NCBI RefSeq assembly: GCF_000499845.2
Contig: NC_023750.2
Location: 7,066,874-7,130,873 of the forward strand
Direction: 5' to 3'
Origin: Phaseolus vulgaris
Lineage: Eukaryota; Streptophyta; Magnoliopsida; Fabales; Fabaceae
Length of the DNA stretch: 64,000 bases
Shown piece after piece: positions 49,237 through 60,614 of the stretch. Under the pieces are notes generated by a model. That model saw only the letters and a program-made list of their open reading frames with translations. It was not told where the DNA came from and made no database searches. Position 1 is the stretch's first letter. Each line of letters begins with the position of its first letter. The translations under genes and the position numbers were made by a program.

Positions 49237-49245
49237 TATAAATAG
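49237..49245 (+). promoter_or_regulatory. TATA box of CaaX gene copy D
   Basis: TATAAATAG in the conserved context. The foldback element lies about 440 bp upstream, so it could influence this promoter. Confidence 0.6.
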
Positions 49246-49269
49246 ACGATAATTCTGAGAAAATACTCA

Positions 49270-50313
49270 CTCAACACTTCATAATCTCTTGTACTCACAA
49301 ACATCTTATATTCTTACTGAATTGAGTGTTTGAGAGTCGAGTTTTTGTAGGTGAATCTTTCTTATTTTCTTGTGATCAATCAACATCATAAAGTTCGATT
49401 TAAAGAGAAGTTTTCTTTCTTTTACGTTGTGATTTTCCTACTCATTCTCGGTAAGAACCTATAGCATAGAAAATTTGATTACGATAATATCATGAAATTT
49501 GTTTCATATTTTTAATATTTATCTTTCATGTTATGTTATTTGAGATGTTACTACCATTACTAATTTTCTTTATTATTTTTTATATACATTTTTTTTATTC
49601 TTATTTATAGAAGCAGCAACTCGTCACTCTTACAAAACACAATATTTAGAAATGTAAAATAGTAATATCTTAAAAGCAGCTATTACAAATTTAAGGATCA
49701 AATAATAAAAAATATGTATAAAAAAACAGAATTAATATGTATTTTTTCATTAATGTATATAGATTATAAAATATAAGTTTTAAATAATATTTGAAAAAAA
49801 AAAACTTTGTAATTCTATTTTTAGAATTTTATTCTTATAATAACTATTTCTTATAGCGGGTGATATTTTTATTATGCTTAATTATACTTTTATAACATTT
49901 TAGTTTTACTATTTTATATCATTATATATTATTACTGTAGTTATTTATTATGAGATTTTTCTGAAGATTATAGTATTGGTTTACTATTATTTTACTTATT
50001 ATTTTTTAGTACTCTAGTGTTATTTTTGATTTATTTTATATTTGTTTCAAATTTATATTACTACTATGCATTTATTATTTGCATATTTTAATAACAAATT
50101 TGTCTATTGTCTTAAACGTGTATTATAATTTAAATGTTTCGTTTGTATTTTATTCTTATTTATTTTATAACTGTTTCAAATTTATAGTATTAATATATTA
50201 ATATATATAGTATATATTAATAAAATTTTGGTTATATATTTGAATTGTTTTAGTCATTGTTAACATTTATGAATAATCTTAATTTGCATGATTTTCAGGT
50301 TGTGAAAGAAAGA
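49270..50313 (+). other. Leader exon and 5'-UTR intron of copy D
   Basis: The leader exon ends at 49450. The intron is 49451-50298 (848 bp), bounded by GTAAGA and ATTTTCAG. Exon 2 starts GTTGTGAAAG. Confidence 0.58.
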
Positions 50314-50772
50314 ATGAGTTCAAAACACAGTAACCAAAAGAGTGGAAAGAAAACAAACTTTTTCAAAACTATATTTTCAATATTTGGAAAGAAAAAATCG
50401 GATGCTCCAAAAGAGGATGCTTCAAAAGAGAGAGCTTCAAAAAAGGCGGCTGTTTCAAAAAAGACAATTTCAAAAGAGACAACTCCAAAATTTACAAAAG
50501 AGAGAATTTGTTCTTTTTCAGACTCTTCTGACGATGATGTAAAGGAAGAGAGGTCGGGAGAGGGATGCCCTAATAGAAGAACATATTCAAATCCATTTAA
50601 TGAAGAGAGGTACCCTATGGGAGGAACATATCAATATAATGGAGAGAGGTTGGGAGAGGGATATCCTATGAGTGAAGCATATCAATATAATGGCGAGAGG
50701 TCAGAAGAAGTATTTATGAAAACAATCTATTACTTTAATGATCATAACGCACAAGGATGTTCTATTATGTAA
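50314..50772 (+). CDS. Lysine-rich repeat protein ending in a CaaX box, copy D (152 aa)
   Basis: Intact member of the unrecognised family. Basic N terminus (KSGKKTNFFKTIF, FGKKKSD), a short Lys-rich section (APKEDASKERASKKAAVSKK), an acidic patch SDSSDDDVKEE, then about three 17-residue-type units (for example TYQYNGERLGEGYPMSE) instead of the six in copy A. It ends NDHNAQGCSIM, where CSIM fits a farnesylation-type CaaX box. The N-terminal 22 residues and the last 11 match copy A exactly, although the middle differs greatly in length, which suggests constraint on both ends. The start is placed 15 nt after the conserved acceptor; upstream in-frame Met codons are intronic. Confidence 0.7.
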   Translation: MSSKHSNQKSGKKTNFFKTIFSIFGKKKSDAPKEDASKERASKKAAVSKKTISKETTPKFTKERICSFSDSSDDDVKEERSGEGCPNRRTYSNPFNEERYPMGGTYQYNGERLGEGYPMSEAYQYNGERSEEVFMKTIYYFNDHNAQGCSIM

Positions 50773-51935
50773 ATGTGCGTAATTGAAAGTTATTAGAGTT
50801 GTAATGTTAGTTTAAGAAGTCATTTTAAATATTTTTAGAAATTTTATTTTCATTTCTATTAATTATGAAGTTATGAAATTAATTTATATTATTTAAGAGT
50901 AAAAATTGTTTTACTAGTTTTCTTTCTCATTTTGTTTGTTTTTGTTATCTCTTCTCTAATAAGTTCCAATCATCATTTCGATTTTCTTTTTTTCACCTTA
51001 AACCTTAGCCTTAAAAAATGTTACTATTGAAGCTTTGTGTATCTTCTTTCTTCAAATAGTTGTTAGATGGTCAAAATAAAACTTTGGTTTATTTTTCTGC
51101 ATTGAATGTGAGTAATTCAAATTGTTTTGTTCGAAATGGAAACTTTTACTCTAATACAATTTTCGTATCTTTAAACATATATTTGATCTTTTAAATTATT
51201 GTTTACATGCACAAATTCTAACAGTCTGTTTTTTTTTTTTGGACTCATACTCTCTCAAACACTGTTCATATTAGATGCTCAAAATGCAATATTTTTATAC
51301 GAGTTTTAATGTGCTGAATCACTTGTTTACACTTCAAAATATTTTAGCTTGTTGTATGTAGCATCTTGAAATGACTTCAATCTTCATTAGTGAAAATCTT
51401 GCTTCTCAACTTCATCTCTTTCTTGTTTTTATTAAGAAAATTTTAGCTTTTAGCTTCATACACGTCTTTTTGTCCTATTATGACTATAAATGAATTTAAT
51501 ATTTATCATAATAAAATAAGAGTATCATTAAACTAATATCTTTTAATATTTTTTAATTATCAAGACCTTCTATTTTTATATTTTGGTTAAATATAGAAAA
51601 TACACATGTTTTGTTTTCTAAAAGGTTCCAGTTAAAATATTGTTCATTCCAAAATTTCTAATACAATTTTAAACATGGTATTTAATACATAATTATATTA
51701 AAAATATTTTATAATTAATATATTTCATACATAAATCGTTAAAACATATCTATGTACATTATTTGTACTTTAATTATAGATATTGTAATTATATTTTCAT
51801 TAATTTTAAATATGTATTGAATATGTTATTTTAACATTATTTCTTTTCTTTTCAATTTTCAACATATTTACAATACATCTACACTAATTCTTTTGCATCT
51901 TATGTTTTTTTTGTCATTCTGCAGATACATACAAA
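50773..51935. other. Unit D: 3' flank of the CaaX gene
   Basis: Collinear with the other units. It shares with A the segment near 51050-51120 lost from B and C. No gene seen. Confidence 0.6.
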
Positions 51936-52301
51936 CACTACAACAAAATCATTAAATAGAAACTATTTTTAAAGACAAAAAAATAATTAGTTGTTATATT
52001 AACTAAATTAGAAACCATTTTAGAGACTAAAAATTTTTTGGTTTCTAAATTAGTTAATATTATAAATAAATAGTTTCTAAATTGGTATCTAATTAGCTAT
52101 CAAATATTTAGATTCTAAATTTGGTAGCAAAAACCTTGGTTGTTAATTAGATACCAATTTAGAAACTATTTATCAATAATAGAAACTAATTTAGAAACCA
52201 ATTTTTTTTAGTTTGTGAAATGGTCTCTAATTTAGTCAATATAAAAATTAATTAATTTTTATTTCTAAAATATATTTTTATTAAATGATTTTCTTATAGT
52301 G
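51936..52301. mobile_element. Complete CACTA-type foldback MITE, unit D (366 bp)
   Basis: Terminal inverted repeats CACTACAACAAAATCATTAAA and, at the right end, ATTAAATGATTTTCTTATAGTG. The right flank is TAA and the uninterrupted site in unit A reads CTAAATAAA, consistent with a 3-bp TAA duplication typical of CACTA elements. The interior is an extended palindrome. No coding capacity. Confidence 0.82.
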
Positions 52302-53084
52302 TAAATAAAGATAGTGAAGTGCAAATACATTTTGTAGATATATTTTTAAATATGAGTAAAGAAAAATATTTAACATCTTAAGGCCATTAACAAGTATACA
52401 ATTTTTAAATTAATTTTAATTAATTTAAATATTTACTTGTTTCTAATAACAACTTGTATGGGTCACTGTTAATCGACACCAATTATTCATCATCAACTTG
52501 TGCTTTCTTTTTGTTTTTCATAAGAAAACAAACACTTTTATTATTATGAGTATAAATAAAGTCAAAATTTTCTTATTCAATTATACTTTTTATAATGTAA
52601 TTCAATATCAATAAATTTATTGGTCTATACAATTTAATTTTTTTTTTTATAGAATTAATTACAAGAACTTATTTAAGGTTGTGGGAGCTTTCTATCTATT
52701 ATTAGGAAGAAACTACAATATATTGTATTATGGAAGCCATATATTCTAATAATATTAGCTTAAAAATCATGATTGGAAATATTATGTAATGACACATGTA
52801 GACAACTATATTCATCAACATTAGTGACTCTGAAAGAATAAAATATAGAATTAACTCAAATAACTTAATTATTAAAATGTGATTTTTTCTTAATGAAATT
52901 AAAGTTTAAAATAATAGATATTGAATCACTTTTCTTTTTTCAAGAATAAAATTGTATCATTTTATGAATGTTAGGATCTTTGTATTGTTGAAATGTATTT
53001 GTGTACTTTACATTTTTAATTTCATTCAAGTCAAGCTACAAATTTAGGAATTGTTTATTGTGGATAATAAATAAAGAAAGGAAC
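52302..53084. other. Unit D spacer between MITE and LINE
   Basis: Collinear with A 9690-10404, with no gypsy and no second MITE. No gene seen. Confidence 0.6.
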
Positions 53085-55345
53085 AAATAGAGCATTTAAC
53101 ACATGTGAAACAGATCAATTGTTGGCATGAAAAGATGATGAGACAAAAATCTAAAATTAAGTGCCTCGTAAAAGGGGATTTGAATACCAAGTTTTATCAT
53201 ATAACTACCAAATGGAAGAAAGTAAGGAATATGATCAAAGGGGTCAAGGTGCAAGGACCTTGAGTTGATGAAAGAAGAAATACAATTACATTTTGAGGAG
53301 AGACTAAAGGAGAGGTCAAACTTTAATATTAAGTTAGGAAATGTTGACTTTAGCACAATAACGGATGAGGATAATATGGAACTTGTAAAAAAGAGTTCAG
53401 ATGAGGAGATTAGAATGGTTTTGTGGGAATGAGAAAGGAGTAAAAGTATGGGCCCTAACAGTTCAACTTTACATTCATCAAAAAATTCTAGGAGACAATT
53501 AAAGAGGATGTAGTACAAGGGCAAACTTCTTTCACAAAACAAGGAAATGACCCAATGGAAGTAATGCCTCATGTATAGCCGTCATAACTAAGTGTCATAA
53601 CCCACAACGGATGGAAGAGTTTAGACTTATCTCACTTATGGGAAGCATGTACAAAATAATAGCAAAAGTGTTATCTCTATGGTTGAAAGGGGTTGTGCAT
53701 AGGATAATTGACCAAATTGAAACGACTTTCTTGCAAGGAAGAGGTTTGCTAGATAGTGTTTTGGTAGTAAACGAGGTCATAGATGAGTTTTGACGTAATA
53801 ACAATAAGAACATTATTCTTTAGATGGACTATGAGAAAGCGTATGACTACGTTAGGTGGGATTTCTTATCATATACAATGAAGAGGTTAGGCTTTAGTGA
53901 TAAGTGGATCATGTGGATGAAGGGATGTTTATAATCCACATCGATCTTGGTGTTGGTCAATGAAAGACCAACGAAAGAGTTCATACCCACAAAAGAACTC
54001 TGACAGGGAGATCCACTAGCCCTTTCCTGTTTCTCATAGTAGTTGAAGGATTGGCAAGATTGGTTACGCAAGCATTAAAGAAAAACTCGCTACATGGGAT
54101 TAAGGTGAGGAAGAAAGACGTATAAGTATGTTGGAGAAACATTAAACTTTTATAAAATATGGGGTATGGAATTAATTTTTGACCTTTAATATAAGGTTTA
54201 AAAGGATAATTAAGCCTAAATTGTTCAATATAACCTTATTAGAAAAAATGGAGAAGGAGGTTAGGAATGGCCAAGAAGGGTCTATACAATCAAATCTTAG
54301 AATCAAAGTACGACTCTAGGTGACAATTAAATAAAAGAGAGGACATAAGAAATGAGTCATGGTGGTGGAGAGATATTATGTGGACTACAAGTAATGATGA
54401 TAATGGGGGATGGTTTGAAGAGAATGTGGATTGGAAAATTGGAAAAGAAAAGTTTATCAATTTGTTGAATGAAAAATGGGTAGGAAAAGCGACACAAATA
54501 TATAAATATCCAATGGTATATAGCAATTCCAACCAAAAAGATATAACTATGGCAGAAATGGGAACATGGTTTAATGTGGTGGGAATGGAGGAGGGAATGG
54601 TTTGATTGGAAATAGAAAAATTCACAAAAATGTTGGAAGAAGTACAAGATCAAAGGTTAAATAATGAGAATGGGGATATGTGGGAATGGAAAGATGAACT
54701 CTCAAATAGATATACAAACATGTCAACTTATATTAAGCTAAAGAAATCAACCGTAGAGGATAAGGTGAAAGTTTTTGAAAATATAAGGAGTGTTGAGGCT
54801 CTCCTATTAGTTCAACCCTTCACTTGGAAAGCTATTTTAAGCAAAATAACCACTAAGGATAACTTGAGTAAAAAAGGGGATCATGTTAGATAATAGATTA
54901 TGTGTTATGTATGGGTTGTAGAGGAGACAATGACACATGTGTTTTTCACATGCAAAGTAGCATAGGTTGTTCGTAATCTGTGTAATAAATGGATGAGGGA
55001 GGTCAAACCACATCACTACCAACCTGAGCAACACCTGTTACAGTTTTACACATTGAGACTAAATAAGAAACATAACAATGTATGGATGTATGGTGTGCAA
55101 TGGTTTGGGTAATGTGGAACCACAAAAATAATATCGTTTCAAAAACAAAATAGCATATGCATATGAGAGTTTTACATTGGTACATATGAAAACATAGGGT
55201 TGGATAACAAATAAATATCCAAAACTGCATTTTGCTTACTCTGATTGGTGCATTAATCCTATTACCTATATAAAATATATGAAATAATCTATGAGATAAA
55301 GAAGTCAGGTGGTGAAGTATAGGAATAATGGCCAAGATAAAAAAA
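53085..55345 (+). mobile_element. L1-type LINE relic, unit D
   Basis: The most complete of the four. The linker frame around 53120-53260 reads KGDLNTKFYH and NMIKGVKVQGP. RT pieces are at 53611-53793 (MEEFRLISLMGSMYKI, QGRGLLDSVLVVNEVIDEF) and about 53820-53930 ([14 protein letters not shown] type). The C-terminal region is at 54606-54893 (TWKAILSKITTKDNLSKKG). The endonuclease and the ADD active-site segment are absent. Confidence 0.8.
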
Positions 55346-55639
55346 AATTTGTTTTAAGAGCCATTATGTTTAGGAAGTATTATGAAATAGAACAGAGATG
55401 AATAAAAGAGAATAAAGATGAACAAAAGAGTAAAAGGAAGGTAAAGGATATGAGAATGAATATCTCTTTTTTCTTTTTATTAAAATCAAAACAAATGGTC
55501 TGAATATATACAAGTAGTACACTCATTCTAGGTTTAACTAAAGTGGGAAAGAATCAATAACTAAATACTAGAATCATAACACACAAAGACAAAATAAAGG
55601 TTATTCACCTCTATAAAGAGAAACAACTGATAATTAGAA

Positions 55640-57126
55640 AAGACACCCTTCTTTAATTTTTCCCTGACCACGTGACAATCTATTTTTATATATTTTGTAT
55701 GCCGTGAAATACTGGATTTGCTGCAATGTATCTTGCTGAGTCATTGTCACAGTATAAAAGAGATGGTTGTTCTAAAGGAACTTTGAAATCTTGAAGAAGA
55801 CAAGTTAGCCATTGAATTTCACATGTAATAGTGGTCATTGCCCTGTATTCAGCTTCATAAGAACTCTTTGATATTGTTTCTTGCTTCTTTGATTTCCAAG
55901 ATATGAGAAAATTCCCAAGATACACACTAAAACCAGTCACTAATTGTCTTGAATCACTGTAGGTGCCCCAATCACTATCACAAAAGGCTTTGAGATGAAC
56001 AGAAGTAGTGGAAGAGAAAAATAGACCAAGACTTGGAGCCCCTTTGATATATATGAGAATTCTAATTGCTGAATTATAGTGAGCAATTGTAGGCTTAGCA
56101 AGAAACCAAGAAAGTTGTTGCACAGAAAATGTTATGTCAGGTCAGGTATTAGTGAGATACATAAGCCTTCCAATCAATCTTCTGTAGGCTTGAATATCTG
56201 TGAAAGGAACACTTCTAGTAGAAGAGAATTTCTCATGATTATCAATAGGAGTGGGTGCAGGTTTGCAGGCTAAAAGACCTACATCTGTTAATAATTCCAT
56301 TGCATATTTCCTTTGATTTACCATTATTCTTGTCTTACTTCTTGCTACTTCTAGACCAAGAAAATATCTTAAATTTCCAAGATCTTTAATCTTGAATGTC
56401 TGATTCAAGGCTTGTTTGATTTGAGCAATCTTTTCTTTATCATTCCCTGCCAATATTATATCATCCACATATACCAATAATGTTGTAAAAGATCCTTCAG
56501 AAGAATTAAGGAACAAAGAATGATCATTCATAGATTGAGTATATCCCATAGAAAGCTAAAATGATGATAATTTGGCAAACCATTCTCTGTTGGCTTGTTT
56601 AAGGCCATATAAAGCCTTTTTTTAGTTTACAAACTTTTCCTAGTGGAATAGAAGTCAATCCAGGAGGAGCAACCATGTATACATCTTCTTTCAAATCTCC
56701 ATGTAAAAAGGCATTGTTTATGTCTAATTGTTTCAATTCCCAAATATAAATAGAAGATAAAGAAAGAAGCAATCTTATGGTGGTCATCTTTGCTACTGGA
56801 GAGAAAGTATGAAGGTAGTCAATGCCTTCTGTTTGTGTATATCCCTTTGCCACTAACCTTGGTTTATACCTTTCAATTTTCCCATCAGCCTTATATTTTA
56901 TTTTGAATACCCATTTGCAACCTATGGCAGCTTTGTTCTTAGGCAGCAGAGCAGTCTCCCAAGTTTGATTTGACTCTAAAGCAGATATCTCACATTGTAT
57001 AGTTTTTCTCCAACAATCATGTTTCACAGCTTCAGAATAAGTGTTTGACTCAACATGTGAAGAAAGAGACATAACAAAAGATTTGTAAGAAGGTGATAAA
57101 TTGCTATAAGACAAAACATAATTCAA
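55640..57126 (-). pseudogene. Copia reverse transcriptase and RNase H
   Basis: Three frames. 56599-57126 is the RT N half (GCKWVFKIKYKADGKIERYK, QLDINNAFLHGDL). 56142-56549 is the RT palm with the catalytic YVDD (LLVYVDDIILAGND). 55686-56123 is RNase H with acidic residues in CDSDWG, SSYEAEYRA and CDNDSA. A stop near 55686 interrupts the RNase H end, after which a KIDCHVVRE-type remnant continues to about 55640. Frame breaks near 56599 and 56130 disable it. Confidence 0.85.
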
Positions 57127-57264
57127 AGGATATTTAACTCTTGAAGATGTACTGGAAACATTAAGATTACAATGATAATCCTTTTTATTCTTGTGCTCAT
57201 TTGGACAGATGGATCTAATTCAGAACTTTGTTCTATATCATGATTTTTATTGAGGTTTTGGTCT

Positions 57265-58851
57265 TTAAGGTTCTGAAACCTCAATTTGTGACTCACAATT
57301 ATTATCACTACTATTTTCAACATTATCACAAGGTGTATTATCACAAGGTGCAAGAATGGCTTGTGATGCTTGACTTAAGATAGATTGATCTTCAGTAAAC
57401 AAAATTTGATCATTAATGTCAGGACTGTTTAGTTTCATTGCTAGTATCTTGAACCCTTTGGAATGGAAAAACATTTTCATAAAAGACAACATCCCAAGAC
57501 ACAAAAATTTCTCTTGATTGAATATTCAACAAAATATATCCTTTTGCCCCCCTTTGAAAACTAATAAAAAACACATTTTGATGCTCTTAGATCAAATTTT
57601 CTTTTATTTGTTGACAAAGTGCTTGCATAATATAAAGAACGAAACACCTTTAATCCATTAAAATCTGCATCAGTTTTGAAAAGCATTTCATGAGGAGAAG
57701 AATAGTTTAAAACAGGTGTGGGAAGAATGTTTATAATATGCGCAACATGTATCACAGAATATGACCAATAAATTTTGAGTAAATAAGATTGTATCATAAG
57801 AGCTCTTGCTACATCTAATAAATGACCATGTTTCCTTTCAATTATACTATTTTGTTGTGGAGTATTGACACATGATGTTTGATGTATTATTTCCTTGCTG
57901 ACAAAAAAAATTAGTCATGAAAAATTCAGTTACATTATCACTTCTTATTATTTTTATTGTTGTCTCAAATTGTGTTTGAAAAAAAATAACAAAATGTTCT
58001 AAAACCTTAACAACTTTAGATTTTTGTTTCAGAAGAAAAATCCATGTGTACCTCGAATAGTCATCAACTATGGTCAAGAAATATTTATGACCATGAATTG
58101 ATGGTATTGAGTATGGTCCCCAAACATTTACATGAATTAAATCAAAACATTTTTTTGATTTAGATGTACTAATAGGAAAATAAAGTCTTTTTTGCTTTGA
58201 AAAATGACAAACATCACAAACAAAAGATTTGTTATATTTAACAAAAGAAAAATTATTCTTGACAATATTAATACATTTATTTGAAATATGACCTAATCGA
58301 AAATGCCAAAGGGTTTCTAGATCACTAGCACTGACATTAACAATATTGATGGTGTGTGTAGATTCAAGGGGCTTAATTTGAAGTTTCTGGTAAGATGGGA
58401 TCCTGAGTATATAAAGTTTATCTTGCATCTTAGCATAATCAATTATTTTCAAGGAGTTTTTGTCTTGAATGTGACAACCATTAGAATCAAAGGTAAGAAC
58501 ACAAGATAGTTTATCAATCAATTTTGTTCCTGAAAGAAGATTAAAAGTGAAACAAGGAATATACAAAACATTGTCTACGACATGATTTTGATTGAGAAAA
58601 ACACTTCCAGAATAATAGGCAATGACTTGATTTCCATTTGGTAATTTGACATAAATAGGATCAATTTGATGATATGAAGTGAAGTAAGTTAAGGATGAAC
58701 AAATGTGATTAGTAGCACCACTATCAATAATCCAAGAACTAAAAGAAGAAATAAAGTTATTACCAGTTTGTGTTGTCATGTTGGAAGGAATAACAGAGAC
58801 TTGACTAGAAACATTGCCACTAGATTTGACCTGTTGTAAAAGAGCTAACAA
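57265..58851 (-). pseudogene. Copia protease and integrase
   Basis: 57847-58851 holds the protease site WIIDSGATNHIC. It also holds the integrase zinc site (LWHFRLGH with VCDVC) and the start of the catalytic core. The first core aspartate, normally in a FDLIHCD-type motif, is Asn here (FDLIHVNVWGPY). The second motif is IIRSDNVTEF. 57561-57797 carries the end of the core ([17 protein letters not shown]). 57265-57504 is a remnant of the integrase-RT linker. The frameshifts and the lost catalytic Asp make it inactive. Confidence 0.82.
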
Positions 58852-60568
58852 TGTTTGATACTGCTCAGGAGTAAAACCAATTTGTTGAGACTCTACTTCT
58901 GACTTTGAACCTTCACGATTCTGCTCATTATTATTAAAATTTGTATTATGAAAGGCTGCATGACTCTGATGATGGTACTGATTTTTAAATTTGAAATGAG
59001 ATGGAAAACCACGCTTTTTATAGCATGTATCAATGGTATGCCCTGTCTTTCCACAATAACTGCAAATTTTGGAAGTATATGTTGAACAAGATGCTTTGAT
59101 GTCTCCAAATCCTAGTGGAAAGCTTGAAGATGTTGTTGTTGTTGTGTGTGTGTGTGTCGAGTTGTTTGAAACTTGTTAATTCACTCCTTAAGTTGATCCA
59201 AGTTCAATTGAATCTTTAACATTTTGAAAAGATGGATTTTCTAAAAGGAAGTGAAATTTCAACAAGTTGAACTTTCGATTTAACAATTTGTTTGACACTT
59301 AGTGGATTTTAAACTTTGTCTTTGCCTTTGCTGTCTAACAAATTTCAACAGGTTGAAATTTTGTTTTAACAGGTTGTTTGACACTTAGTAGATTTCAAAC
59401 TAATCTGGAAAAGCTTTGTCTTTGCCTTTGCTGTCAAACAAATTTTAATAGGTTAAAATTTCGAAACAACAGGTTATTTGTCACTTAGTGATTTTGAATG
59501 TTGTCAAATAACATTCAATCGGTTATTTCGAAAAATCAATCGACTGTTTTGCTGAAAACCTTAACAAAATGTTGTTAGGTGGTTTTTCTGTTTTAAATGA
59601 TTCCAACAACTTTTGGGCTTTTGTTGTAAATGTTTTAACCATTTGATTGAAAGATAAAAAGGTGTTTTTACGCTCCTATGCTTGAACTAAGAAAAAGAGA
59701 TCAATCAAAAACAGTTTTGTAGTTTTGAAAGAGCTTTGGATCATCTCAAGTGTGGAATAGGATTGGGTCTTGTATTATGATCTTTGATCTTGTGATTTAC
59801 CCAGGTGTTTTCTATTCCCTTCCTTCTTAATAATTGTATTTATGTACTGTTGTTGCCAAGAAGTGTTGTGTGTTCTTGAGGGGATCAAGATCAACATTCT
59901 TGGAGTGGTGTGTGGTTGCAAAGAGGGTAAGTGGGCTTTGTGGGATTCAAAGTCACCTTTTGGGGTTGTGTAAGTTGTAATCTGTGATTGATTACATAGT
60001 GAATTCTCAGTGGTTTTTGAGGACTGGATGTAGCTCAGGTGTTGAGTGAACATATATAAACATTCTTTGTGAATATCTCTATCCTTACACTCTTTAAATT
60101 GCTTTAAATTTGTTTTGATAAAACTGCTGAGAAAAACAACCGGTTAATTCGTAAAAACAACATGTTGATTTTCTGCATCAAGCTTAAAACAGTTTTATAT
60201 TTGGCTGCACAATTTTTCCATTGATTAATTCTTCATAACCTTTCACTCTACCTTCAATACTTGCGAAAATATTTCAAAAACAATTCACTCCCCTCTTGTT
60301 TTAGCCCTATAATTCTAACAGTATATCCTCTTCCATAGCTTTCTCTTCCATATCCACCACCCATGCCATAGGTCGTAACATTGTTTTTATAATCTCCTTT
60401 GCTAGTAGCAATCATTGCCTTGGATTGATCACCAAAAACTTGCCTCTTTTGTTGTGTAATGAGAGAGTAAACTCTATTCAGGGATGAATTATCTGATGAA
60501 CTAACATGGTAAGGTGAACAAAGATCTTGTGAGGGATCAACAACTTCACCCATAGATAAATGTAGCAA
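58852..60568 (-). pseudogene. Copia gag C-terminal half, split by a solo LTR
   Basis: The upstream piece 60326-60568 starts MGEVVDPSQDL and runs to a Gly/Arg/Tyr-rich stretch (MGGGYGRESYGRGY). The downstream piece, from 59079 down, has a canonical zinc knuckle CSYCGKTGHTIDTC (C-X2-C-X4-H-X4-C). The reading frame is continuous across the insertion when the LTR and one 5-bp duplication are discounted, so gag was open there when the LTR landed. The gag N terminus is missing. Confidence 0.75.
59080..60320 (-). mobile_element. Copia-type solo LTR nested in the copia gag, 1241 bp
   Basis: On the minus strand it begins TGTTAGAATTATAGG, with AAGAGGGGAGTGAATTG about 25 bp in; the other end reads TTGTTCAACA. 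5-bp duplications GTATA lie at 59075-59079 and 60321-60325. No internal coding and no partner LTR. It has five pairs of AACAGGTT-like dyads 21 bp apart and a (GT)n tract near 59145. Style resembles the solo LTR at 8003-9565, so a Sirevirus-like (SIRE) lineage is plausible. Confidence 0.85.
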
Positions 60569-60614
60569 CCAGAGTTCTACTTTAAGCCTAACTCAACCCC
60601 ATAAAACCGGCTCA

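Larger units (their letters stand above)
55382..60614 (-). mobile_element. Degraded Ty1/copia retrotransposon, unit D
   Basis: Read on the minus strand from 60614 down: gag end, protease, integrase, reverse transcriptase, RNase H. The pol order with integrase before RT defines Ty1/copia. The left limit is where unit DNA (GGAAGTATTA) stops, and TGAAATAG at 55382 may be the edge of a short 3' LTR of about 200 bp. The right limit is truncated against unit spacer DNA at 60614. No 5' LTR is seen, and the unit segment equivalent to B 24890-25785 is missing, so insertion and deletion both occurred here. Confidence 0.85.

Noticed and set aside
55382..55586. A complete short 3' LTR for the copia element
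   Set aside because: TG at 55382 is plausible, but no matching 5' LTR, polypurine tract or target duplication could be found, so it is mentioned only as a possibility within the element.
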